Below, piece after piece: positions 49,783-58,967 of a DNA stretch of 64,000 nt; the stretch's first letter is position 1; every line of letters begins with the position of its first letter. Origin of the DNA: Begonia masoniana (lineage: Eukaryota > Streptophyta > Magnoliopsida > Cucurbitales > Begoniaceae); assembly GCA_022432975.1 (NCBI GenBank), contig CM039502.1, forward strand, positions 20,547,228 through 20,611,227, given 5' to 3'. Both the position numbers and the translations under genes were made by a program. A model generated the notes under the pieces. The model saw nothing but the letters and a program-made list of their open reading frames with translations. It ran no database searches and was not told where the DNA came from.

Positions 49783-50340
49783 ATATGGACTGCAAAATAC
49801 GATTCGGTTCGGTTTTGGAGAGGAACCGAACCGATCACCATTCGGTTTCGGATTAACCGAACCGAAACCGGTCGTTTAACCGACCGAAACTGAACCGGAA
49901 CCAAATCGAAAGTTTCGGTTCCTATTCTGGTTCGGTTCCGGTTCTACAACTTATTTTTTAAAAAATTAAATAATATAAAATATATTATATATATTCACAT
50001 GACACGATAATAAAAATTTTTGTCAATATAAAATGAAGAGCTAAATAGTGTTTTGTTATAAAATGAAGAGCTAAATATAAAATTAAAATTTTTGTCAATA
50101 TAAAATGAAGAGCTAAATTTATATAATATAAAATATATTATCAAACACTATCATTAATTCTTTCCATCCTAAAACAAATTTAATCAATCAAAATCAATGA
50201 AAAAATCAAAAATAGTACACATGTTGCTCTAATGCTCTCAGTCATGATAAAACATCACAGAACAAACAAATAAAACATAATTGCTCTCAGTCACGCCCGA
50301 AGAGTCTCCCAAAACAGAAACATTAACTTCACAGTATAAA

Positions 50341-50895
50341 ACAAACATGCTAAATTAAACAACAAACATGCTAAATTAAACAACAAACATGCTAAATTAA
50401 ACAACAAACATGCTAAATTAAACAACAAACATGCTAAATTAAACAACAAACATGCTAAATTAAACAACAAACATGCTAAATTAAACAACAAACATGCTAA
50501 ATTAAACAACAAACATGCTAAATTAAACAACAAACATGCTAAATTAAACAACAAACATGCTAAATTAAACAACAAACATGCTAAATTAAACAACAAACAT
50601 GCTAAATTAAACAACAAACATGCTAAATTAAACAACAAACATGCTAAATTAAACAACAAACATGCTAAATTAAACAACAAACATGCTAAATTAAACAACA
50701 AACATGCTAAATTAAACAACAAACATGCTAAATTAAACAACAAACATGCTAAATTAAACAACAAACATGCTAAATTAAACAACAAACATGCTAAATTAAA
50801 CAACAAACATGCTAAATTAAACAACAAACATGCTAAATTAAACAACAAACATGCTAAATTAGTATGCTAAACATGCTAAATTAAACAACAAACAT
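50341..50895. repeat. 21-bp minisatellite, about 24 near-identical copies
   Basis: The unit AACAAACATGCTAAATTAAA plus C repeats without change from about 50341 to 50860 and then decays. Because 21 is divisible by 3 and the minus frame lacks stops, it appears to encode a heptad LLFNLAC chain. That is a by-product of the repeat, not a gene. Confidence 0.93.
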
Positions 50896-50949
50896 GCTAA
50901 AAAAAATAAAGATATAAAACAGCACATACCAATAAAACAAACATGCTAA

Positions 50950-51240
50950 ACATTTCTCTCGGTCAAAAACAGAAGAGAGAAAAATCTTTGATTTTGCTCT
51001 CGGTAAAAAACAGAGCAAAATCATTGATTTTGCTCTGTCAAAACCAGGAGAGCAAAATGTGTTTGATTTTGCTCTCTTCTATTTTTGACAGAGAGCAAAA
51101 TCAACACATTTTTCTCTCTGTCGTTTGTTGATTGATTTTGCTCTCTGTAAAAAAATGTAGAGAGAAAAATCAACACGTTTTGCTCTCTATCGTTTGTTCA
51201 CAGAGAGCAAAATCAATGATTTTTCTCTCTGTCAAACACA
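50950..51240. repeat. Inverted GAGAGCAAAATCA / TGATTTTGCTCTC cluster
   Basis: About a dozen copies of TTGATTTTGCTCTC or its complement, with variants, alternate in direction and are separated by TTTGTT or CAAAAAC spacers. Several hairpins could form. The function is unknown; this may be a subterminal binding array of the hAT element. Confidence 0.65.
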
Positions 51241-51713
51241 AAAACGAGCAAAGAATAGAACATACCCAGTTATTCAGTTTCTTGATCGTGTGTCATCATT
51301 AGTGTTGCTGTCGTCGTCGATACTCGATAGCCCGTAGCAGATAGTCGTCGCCGGTCATGTGTCGTCACCTGTGTCTGTCATCCTTTGCCGGGTCTCTAGT
51401 CGTCGCCTCGCCTGATCGTCTTCGTCTACGACTCTGCGCGTGTCGTCTCTGGAGGAGTGGTTGAGTGGAGGCTGAATTTTTAGGTGAAGAGTGAAGAACC
51501 GATGATTTAGGTCTTCACTCTTCAGATTTATTAGGTTTTAAAATGCAGGAATGGTTCGGTTCGATTTTGACCGATCCAAACCTAAAGATTCCTACAAAAT
51601 CAATCCAAAGTTTGGTTTCTAAATGCTCAAAACTGATCTGAACCGAACCGATTTCACCAGTTCTGATTCGGTTCATCAGTTCTGGTTCAGTTTTGCACAC
51701 CCCTAATATGGAC

Positions 51714-54590
51714 ACTTTGGAAAACCTTCCTTCAAAAAATAAGCTTCAATACGACTATATCAAGCTTGTGGAGCTTGCTTTAGTTCGTACAAAGCCTTTT
51801 TCAATCTTCACACTTGCGCTGCCAATGCAATCACCAATCTGATTGTATCATGTCTAGCAAGTGGATCGAACACTTCTTCGTAATCTACACCAAATTTTTG
51901 CATGAAATCTTTCGCGATCAGGCGAGCTTGTGTTTGTCCACCTCACCATTTTCTTTTAATTTGGTCTTGAAAACCCACTTCACATCAATGGTTTTCTGCT
52001 CTTTAGAAAGTTCAGTTAACTCCCATGTATTGTTCTTTCTATTGCTGCAAGCTCTTCATTTATCACTTTCTTCCATTTTGATTGTTTGACTGCTTCTTCA
52101 AAGGTTACAGGATCACAATCTGCAAAAAGAGCAAAATGGACAAGTGGATCCTCAGATTGATCAATTCTTGTTACCTCATAATCACTCATCCATGCTGGTC
52201 TTTTTCTATTTTTTTTCCTCTTGCAGTTTTAGTCTTGAACCACCACTTGTTCATCTTGTGTAGTGATTGGTAGCTGCAAAATCTCTAAACTCTACTCTTT
52301 TATGCTTCATCTTGTCCATCAAAATCTGTTGGAATTTGTTGTTGAGAACCAGATCCTCTTCATTTCCAGAAACTTTCTTCGTTAAAGATTACGTCTCGGC
52401 TAATGAAAATTTTTTTGGTGATAGGATTATATAGTTTGTAAGCTTTGGAGCAATCACTAACACCAAGAAAAATCCATTTCTCGCCTTTGTCATCAAGCTT
52501 CATTCTTTTCTGGTCTGGAATATGGGCATAACAAACACACCCAAAAATTCTGAAATGATCAACACTAGGCTTTCAACTTCTCCATGCTTCCTTTGGTGTC
52601 ATATTTTGAACAGCAAGTGTAGGACTTCTATTCAGAATATGAATACTCTAGTTAACTACTTCAGGCCAGAAGGTTTTTGGAACACTACTTCTTGTCAAAA
52701 GACTCGCACCATATTCAAAATAGTGCGATTTTTGCACTCACAAACACCGTTTGCCTAAGGCATGTAGGCTGCTGTAAGTTGCCTTTTGATTCCATTATTT
52801 TCACAAAAATTTGCAAATTCTTGTGAGTTGTATTTTCTGCCACGATCTATGCGAAGTACCTTGATTTGGCTGTCTGTTTCTTTCTCAACCAGAACTTTAA
52901 AATTTTTGAAAGCTTTAGAAGTTTCACATTTTGCCTGTAGAAAACACACTCATGTTTTTTCCGGCTAAAATCATCGATGAAGGTAATTATGTATCTTTTA
53001 CTCTATTTGAAGATGGACTAATTGAGCAGCAAATATCAAAATGTACCAACTCCAATACATTTTTTTCTCTCCATGACTTTCCTTGAGGAAATTGATTGGG
53101 GTGTTGTTTGCTAACAACACATTCTTCACAAACTTGAGGAGTTGTGATTTGAGGGAGACCAATGACCATATTTTTTTGCTACAGAGTGTTCAATCCACCA
53201 AACTCAAGTGACCATAATGAAAGTGCCATATCAATGTTGTATCTTTCATACTGGTTGAGAAGCGGGAATAACTGGAATTATGAAGCTGAAGTGGGAACAT
53301 ACGATTTGCAGTCATACTAACTTGAGCAATCAAACCCAGCTTTGAATCTTCAATTTGAAATAATCCATTTTTAATAGATATCCCATAACCCTTTTCTTGC
53401 AGCTGACCAATACTAAGTAAATTGGTCTTTAAATCTGGAACAAAAAACACATTAAAAATTATGTAGAAAGAGTTATCTTTGGTCTGCAAAGTGATATTGC
53501 CTTTTTCCATGACAGATACAATGGAGTCATCACCAAATTTGACAGTGTTGCGGAAGGTTTCATCCAATTAAGAGAATGCCTTTTTTCTCCACACATGTGG
53601 TTGTTGTAGCCAGTGGCCAAATACCACAGGTTTTGTTGAGTTTCTTCATTTGCATAACACACCATCAAAAGCAAAACTTCTTCTTCCTTTGCTGCAAAGT
53701 TAGATACTTCTGCACTTTGCTTATTTTAATTTGTTTGACATTGTGATTGATAATGGTCATACCTATGGCAGCGGTAGTACTCAACATGTGATTTATTTGC
53801 TGACTTTGACCTCTGAGCTGTTGAGTTATGAGCTCCATGTCTACTTTATCTTCTTTGAGATTGATTTTCTTGATGTTGATGGTGTTGTTGGTTGCCACGA
53901 CCATAGCTTCCTCTACCTCTACCTCTACCTCCTCTTCCTTGACCTCCACTTGTTGTCAAATGATTTTCTATTGTAACTTTCAGTGCTTGCTCCTTTTTAT
54001 CTTGCTAGAAAAGTTTCTGCTCATGAACTAGCAAAGAGCTTTACAACTCATCAATGGAGAGTTCATCAATATCTTTGGATTCTTCTATAAAGCAGACAAC
54101 AAAATTGAATTTTGGTGCATTGATCAAAGAATCTTCTCAACAATGGTGACATCCTCCATTTTCTCTCAATGGATCCTCATCTTAGTCACAATTGCCATCA
54201 TTTTCGCAAAGAAATCTGCAACTTATTTTCCTAACTTCATTCGTAAAGTCTCGAATTCAGTACAAAGTCCATGAAGTTGCACCCGCTTTGCTTTGGCATT
54301 CCCTTGATACTTTTTCTTCATGGAGTCCCAAATGTGTTTGGAGGTATCTTTGCAAAGAATTGTCTCCAAAGTTGCTCGATCAATTGCTTGAAAAAAGTAG
54401 TTCTTGGCCTTAAGATTTTTCAACTTTAAGGCTTCAAAATCTGCTTTTTGTGTTTAAGTACCTCCTGCAGCTGGTTCTCCATAAGCATGCTCCAATGATT
54501 GTAGTGACCATCTAAACGCAGAATCACAGGTTGTACAAAGCTGTCTGAGGAAGCCTTTGACTGTTAGTTGTTGCTTTGTTATGTTAACCA
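51714..54590 (-). pseudogene. Copia-1 gag, protease, integrase and N-terminal RT
   Basis: From right to left: gag (54423-54223, LETILCKDTSKHIWDSMKKK, FETLRMKLGK), a basic and glutamate-rich segment, the protease region (NLWYLATGYNNHMCG, where the normal aspartate motif DSG is altered), integrase zinc and core (LIWHFHYGHLSL, VCEECVVSKQHPNQFP, LRIDRGRKYNSQEF), and RT from about 52300 to 51714. Stops and frameshifts break every domain. Confidence 0.83.
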
Positions 54591-54604
54591 AGCTCTGATA
54601 CCAC

Positions 54605-54872
54605 TATTAATGTGTAAAATACGACAGTAAAAGATGAAGGCAAGGAATAGTATTATATTACCTTTTATATTGTTCAACAAGACATGAAATGTTTTTTTTA
54701 TAGAGCTTACATCAACGAAATAAGCTAGAAAATAGGCTAGAAAGTGTCATGTTACTACTGCCACCAAAGGCTACTTATTCTGCTAAATACCAGCAAAATT
54801 CATGACAGACTAAATCCACTATTAGTGTTGACTCGATTAACTAAAAAACTTGTGCAAAACAAATATCTAGCA
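54605..54872 (-). repeat. Copia-1 5' LTR
   Basis: This 268-bp copy matches 30728-30967 and ends (plus strand) AAATATCTAGCA, next to the PB1 fragment. A minus-strand primer site, GTGGTATCAGAGCTTGG, lies just left of it. Confidence 0.82.
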
Positions 54873-55053
54873 AGGATCATCGAAAATAGCAACAGAGGCA
54901 ATATCAACGATAAAGTCAAATTCATGTGCAGCCATGGTGGTAAAATTCAACCCAAGGCACATGATAACCAGCTCGCTTACATTGGAGGGTAAACTAAGAT
55001 TCTGGCATTCGATTGCGGTATCAATTTTTCTGCCATTTCATCCAAGCTATCAT
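54873..55053 (+). pseudogene. PB1-domain gene, 3' fragment after the Copia-1 insertion
   Basis: In the frame of the 5' fragment this reads KVKFMCSHGGKIQPKAHDNQ, LAYIGG, stop, TKILAFDCGINFSAISSKLS. This is the N-terminal half of a PB1 domain: the basic lysine and GGKIQPR-type loop are kept. A TAA at 54990-54992 falls where the family has an acidic residue. The domain is cut at 55054 by another LTR. The rest of the gene was not found in the window. The 24-kb insertion, the stop and the second insertion mean this copy is dead. Confidence 0.85.
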
Positions 55054-55429
55054 TGTTGGCAGTCTATACTGCATGTGGTTTGATTTTCCTTTTTAGTGGT
55101 TTTGGTTTGCATTTTGGTTTAGTATTTTGGGAGTTTCTTCATGACAAAGAAACTCCACTGCCTCCTTTCTTCTATAAAAACTTCTTGATGGGAGAAGTTT
55201 GATTAAGAAAAAGAGAGGAGAAAAAAATACTGAGGGTCCTCTAAGCATGCAATCTCGTTATGTATACCATCAATTAGAGATTGTGAAGGTTTAGAAGCAA
55301 CTTCAACAGAGAAAGAAATTGTCCCTCTTCTGAAAATCAATGGCTAGAGGTAATTTAATTTATTTTTTCACAATCAATCTAGATGCTTTAAACTCGTGTT
55401 CTAAAGCATGTCTACATTGAATATAAGCA
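55054..55429 (+). repeat. Copia-3 5' LTR cutting the PB1 domain
   Basis: TGTTGGCAGTC starts immediately after the PB1 codons, and the segment ends AATATAAGCA. It is followed by a degenerate primer site TAGTATCAGAGC (55439-55450). TATAAAAACTTC at about 55173 is a candidate TATA box. No second LTR is present in the window, so the element continues or is truncated. Confidence 0.65.
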
Positions 55430-55815
55430 TTTAAAATTTAGTATCAGAGCTGTAAAAACATCTGTCTTGGTGTTTTTGAAAAATAAGATTGGATTTCTTT
55501 TTTAATTTTTCAATCATCTGTTTAGTCGTATTTGAAGGATATAACTATTACAAATCATTTAGAAACTTCAATACAAGTATTCTACAACTGAAATCATCGA
55601 ATTCGGTGTCTAGAATGTAGAGAAATGGACGGATTTCTATCGAGTATCAGCGTGGATCAAATCGGGTCAAAAGACCCGGATCGAGGTTGAAGATGACTCA
55701 ACCTACGTGTAGTTTTAGACAAATATGAAACTACATGCTGTTTAAGTATTACAAAAAATGATATAACAACTTAAACATTAAACTATGAAAATCTAACAAA
55801 ACAAACATTGTCGGT
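55430..55815 (+). other. Copia-3 leader sequence, non-coding
   Basis: This follows the primer site. No gag was recognised before the G/C-rich block at 55816, so the element is probably cut there. Confidence 0.45.
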
Positions 55816-56217
55816 TGGCCGATCACCCCCCGATCATTGTTTATGACTAGAACGAGGGGCCGTTCTGTTTAATGCTGATGTGACACTAGACCACGTGGAA
55901 TGTGAGTCAAGAGAGGGGGGGCGGGGGTGGAGACCCCCTGTTCCACGTGTGTTGCACGTGGGCTAAGAACGTGTGGTCCCCGCCCACAGAACGACCCCTC
56001 GTTCTCGGGCTCTATGTTGAGAACGGGGGGTCGAGGTTGGGGGCGGAAACCCCCGTTCCAAGTGCGTTGCACTTGGGTTGAGAACGGGGGTTCCCCGCCA
56101 CCAGACAACCCCCTCATGAGACCATTTTTGCTGTTTCTCAGCCCAGAACGGGGGGTCAAAGCCCACTATGCAGCCCCCGTTCTGGGCTGAGAATGGGGGG
56201 TCACTGCCCCCTGAACG
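55816..56217. repeat. G/C-rich hairpin region with GAACGGGGGGTC motifs, left part
   Basis: The motif GAACGGGGGGTC and close variants recur in both orientations. TCAGCCCAGAACGGGGG (56138) and CCCCCGTTCTGGGCTGA (56174) are perfect 17-base inverted arms. Two related stem-loops have TTCCACGTGTGTTGCACGTG and TTCCAAGTGCGTTGCACTTG centres. The block continues at 57389 after the hAT insertion. It precedes the transposase gene and may be the 5' part of that Mutator element. Confidence 0.7.
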
Positions 56218-57388
56218 TAGGGGTGATCGTGGTTTGGTTCGGTCTGATTTTTGAAAAAATTAGGACCGGACCACTAAATTCGGTTTTCAAATTTTTGCAC
56301 CAATAAGTATAAAATTTTTCCCATAACCGAACCAAAACCGGACCAGAATTCTGGTCTCGGTTTTGGTCCGATTCTGGTCCTTTTTTTTTTTGGCTGCACT
56401 AAAAAAATTTCTAAACTAGAATTCTGGTATCGGTTTATGTTTAATTTCCTATAAACATGTTTATAAGAACAAAGAACATGAAATTGACAAAAGAATCAAG
56501 CATGGCGCCAATGGAAAAAAAAAACTCTACGACTTTACTGCCATAACGAACAATTCAAGAAAAAAATTGGATATTCAAGCAATACTTACCGAGATTCAAG
56601 CAATGCAATCACATTTGACTAACATACATGCTCTAAACAACGATTCAAATCAAAGAAAAAAGAAACTGCCAAAAGAACAGTTAAATAATACAAAAGTAAA
56701 AACCTGATATTTGGAATCGGTGTAATCATCGAATCTGCCAAGGTAAACGACGCTCCTCCATTAAACCTTAACGCAAACGAACTCCAAAACTAAAACCCAC
56801 ATAAAAAATCAATTTCTCCACATAAACCATAGCAAAACAAGCCGATCTACAAACTGAGTGAAAACATCGTCAAGAAAAATCAAATAGCGTACCTGGGTGT
56901 TAGATCTGAGGGTCAGAAACTGGTTATCTTCTACACAAAATCAACAAAAATCTTCCCTTCAATTATTTTGAGAAAAAAGAAGAAGATCTAAATCAACGTG
57001 ATAAGTTGTAAATCGGAAAAACAGAAATCAAAAGAGACGTATATGAAAGGGGAAGTCAAAGAACATGAAGTCTTACTCAGTAAACGAAGAAAAGTAGATG
57101 GGCAATGTCCAAGAAATCAAAGAAGAAACAAGGAAGGAAGAAGAAACAGCGAGCATCGTCTGTCGAGAGCAGAGTTTGACGTTTTATGGGTTTAGGGTTA
57201 AGACTTAAGCTATCGGTCTGGGTTTTTTTGGATTTTTGTGACCAAACCCGAGAACCGAACCAGAAATTTTGGTTCTCGAAAACAAAAACCGAAATCTACT
57301 AATTTTTTTCTTATAATCGACCAGAACCGGACCAAAAGACTCGGTTCTGGTCTGATTCTCGGTTCTGGTCGGTTCTTGCTCACCCCTA
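56218..57388. mobile_element. Non-autonomous hAT element, TSD CCTGAACG
   Basis: This 1171-bp element begins TAGGGGTGATCG and ends TGCTCACCCCTA, with perfect 8-bp TSDs CCTGAACG at 56210-56217 and 57389-57396. Subterminal copies of ACCGGACCA / TGGTCCGGT and TCTGGTC lie at both ends. A small open frame at 56998-57195 has no transposase motif. It is from the same broad group as the element at 49791. Confidence 0.92.
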
Positions 57389-57571
57389 CCTGAACGGACC
57401 CCTGTTCTTTAAATTATTGTTCAGAATGGGGGGTCAGTGCCCTCGATCGGGGGGCCGATCCTCGATACTATATAACTCTTCAGCTTCATTTTCACCCTAG
57501 CTCGCGAAAAAACTCTAAAATCTCTCTATTATTTTCTGCTCCGGCAACTTTTTTCTATATTAGCAACGTCA
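57389..57571 (+). promoter_or_regulatory. G/C motif block and probable promoter of the MULE transposase gene
   Basis: Two more GGGGGGTC copies are followed by CTATATAACTC (about 57468-57478), a likely TATA box. A pyrimidine-rich leader runs to the ATG at 57572. Confidence 0.5.
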
Positions 57572-58770
57572 ATGGAGTCTGATTCGAGTAGATCAGTTGA
57601 TTTAGACGAGACAACAACTGGTTATGCCAATATGGACGGGTATTCGTACTCCACAGCTATATATGGTGAGATTCAGGCATTCGATCACCTAGAAGGTAAC
57701 GAAGAAATAAAGATGCAATTGACGTCGAAAACTCTAGATGATGAGTTTCGAACACCAGTCGACTCAGACGATAATGAGGTAGAAAGTGTAACGATAAGGG
57801 AAGAAATTTCTATGTGATTTTATTTGGGTAAAAAATATAGTTCTTTAAATGCAATTAGAGAAGAAATAGTAGAATACACTTTGAATAATGGTTATGGGAT
57901 CAAATTCACTAAAAGTGAATCTCGGTGCCTAATGGCAGTATGTAAAGATGGATGTGATTGGCAACTGCATGCTTGAAAGATGCAAAATGAGCTTACGTTT
58001 CAAATAAAGAGTTTCAACGATTCTCACAACTGTTCAAGGAAAATGGAGAATCGACTCGCTACTGCAAAATTGGTGGCAAATCATGATTTGGATAGGATCA
58101 AAAGTCAATTTACGTGGGAAATTTCTTCTATTATCGAGACACTGAGGAAGGATTTGAATGTCAACATTATACCAAGTCTTGCCAGGAGAGCAAGAAGCGA
58201 TACTCGAAAACTTAATGAAGGGAAGGGCGACGAACAATACAAGCTATTACAGTCGTGCACAGAAGAAATACGTAGGTCAAATCCGGGTAATACATTGCGC
58301 ATACACTCTTACTTGGTGGACTCTGACGGTAATGAGGCATGTGTATTCCAAAGAATGTACTTGTATATGGCTGTTTGCAAGGAAGGTTTTGCTGCAGTGT
58401 GGTAGACATATTATCTATTTGGATGATTGTCATCTAAAGGGCTCGTATCTTGGCTAACTACTCACAGCCATCAGTATTGATGACAACTATGAAATATATC
58501 TCGTTGCTGTTGCTAATGTGGAATCAAAGTGTTTGGACTCATGGACGTGGTTTTTGCAAATATTGAAGCAAGACCTACATACTGAATCAGGATACAGATG
58601 AACATTTGTTTCGGATCGACAAAAGGTATAATGCATTTCCAATTGTTATTTGAAATATTTGTCTTTGTTGTATTAATTATATTGTTTTATGTTGATTTTG
58701 TTGTTCTTTGAAATATCAGGGGTTGTTGTCTGCTGTGCGGTAGGAATTATCGTTAGCCGACCACCGCTAA
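57572..58770 (+). pseudogene. MuDR-type (Mutator) transposase, first part, decayed
   Basis: ATG 57572 begins an acidic N-terminus. After TGA 57815 the same frame gives the MuDR DNA-binding domain (FYLGKKYSSLNAIREEIVEY, KSESRCLMAVCKDGCDWQLH), another TGA at 57974, and FQIKSFNDSHNC. The transposase core follows: VFQRMYLYMAVCKEGF, a frameshift near 58390, then IIYLDDCHLKGSYLG, a stop, and SWTWFLQILKQDL with SDRQKG. A GT-AG intron (58626-58719) splits SDRQK/GLL, and a TAG lies at 58732. The exon is cut at 58771 within ADHR by an LTR insertion and continues at 63777. These proteins cut and paste Mutator elements, but this one is dead. Confidence 0.85.
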
Positions 58771-58967
58771 TGTAACACCCTGTAATTTGGACGTTACTAA
58801 CCTGGCTGTCCGTGAGACTTCATATACAATGATCAAAACTTGTAAACTTCTTTTAGAAATCATCATTTTTTTTTGTTCTACACAAATCGGTCGGCACTTG
58901 TGGTCACCGGTCGGAACTTCAACCGTCTCGGGTTGCGTCGGTCGATCTTCGTGGTCGACACTTTATT

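Larger units (their letters stand above)
49791..51705. mobile_element. Non-autonomous hAT element in Copia-1 RT, TSD ATATGGAC
   Basis: ATATGGAC flanks it at 49783-49790 and 51706-51713, the 8-bp TSD of hAT elements. The right end, read inward, is TAGGGGTGTGCAAAACTGAA. The left end is TGCAAAATACG, so the first 8 bases of the left TIR are missing. Both ends have many AACCGAACCG / CGGTTCGGTT subterminal repeats. Inside are a 21-bp minisatellite and a set of inverted GAGAGCAAAATCA copies. No transposase is seen. Confidence 0.85.
30728..54872 (-). mobile_element. Copia-1: Ty1/Copia element in the PB1 exon, with nested insertions
   Basis: Near-identical LTRs lie at about 30728-30967 and 54605-54872. 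A primer site (TGGTATCAGAGC, minus) at about 54588-54599 and a polypurine tract by 30968 set the minus orientation. Domains in order from the right are gag, protease, integrase, RT and RNase H. The element contains a hAT element and all of Copia-2. Without these its length is about 4.4 kb, normal for Copia. A clean TSD was not found (flanks CCAGC and AGGAT), though the host reading frame rejoins across it. Multiple stops show it is old. Confidence 0.85.

Noticed and set aside
50291..50848. 185-residue minus-strand open frame made of LLFNLAC heptads
   Set aside because: It is the translation of a 21-bp minisatellite; no start context, family or conservation supports a protein.
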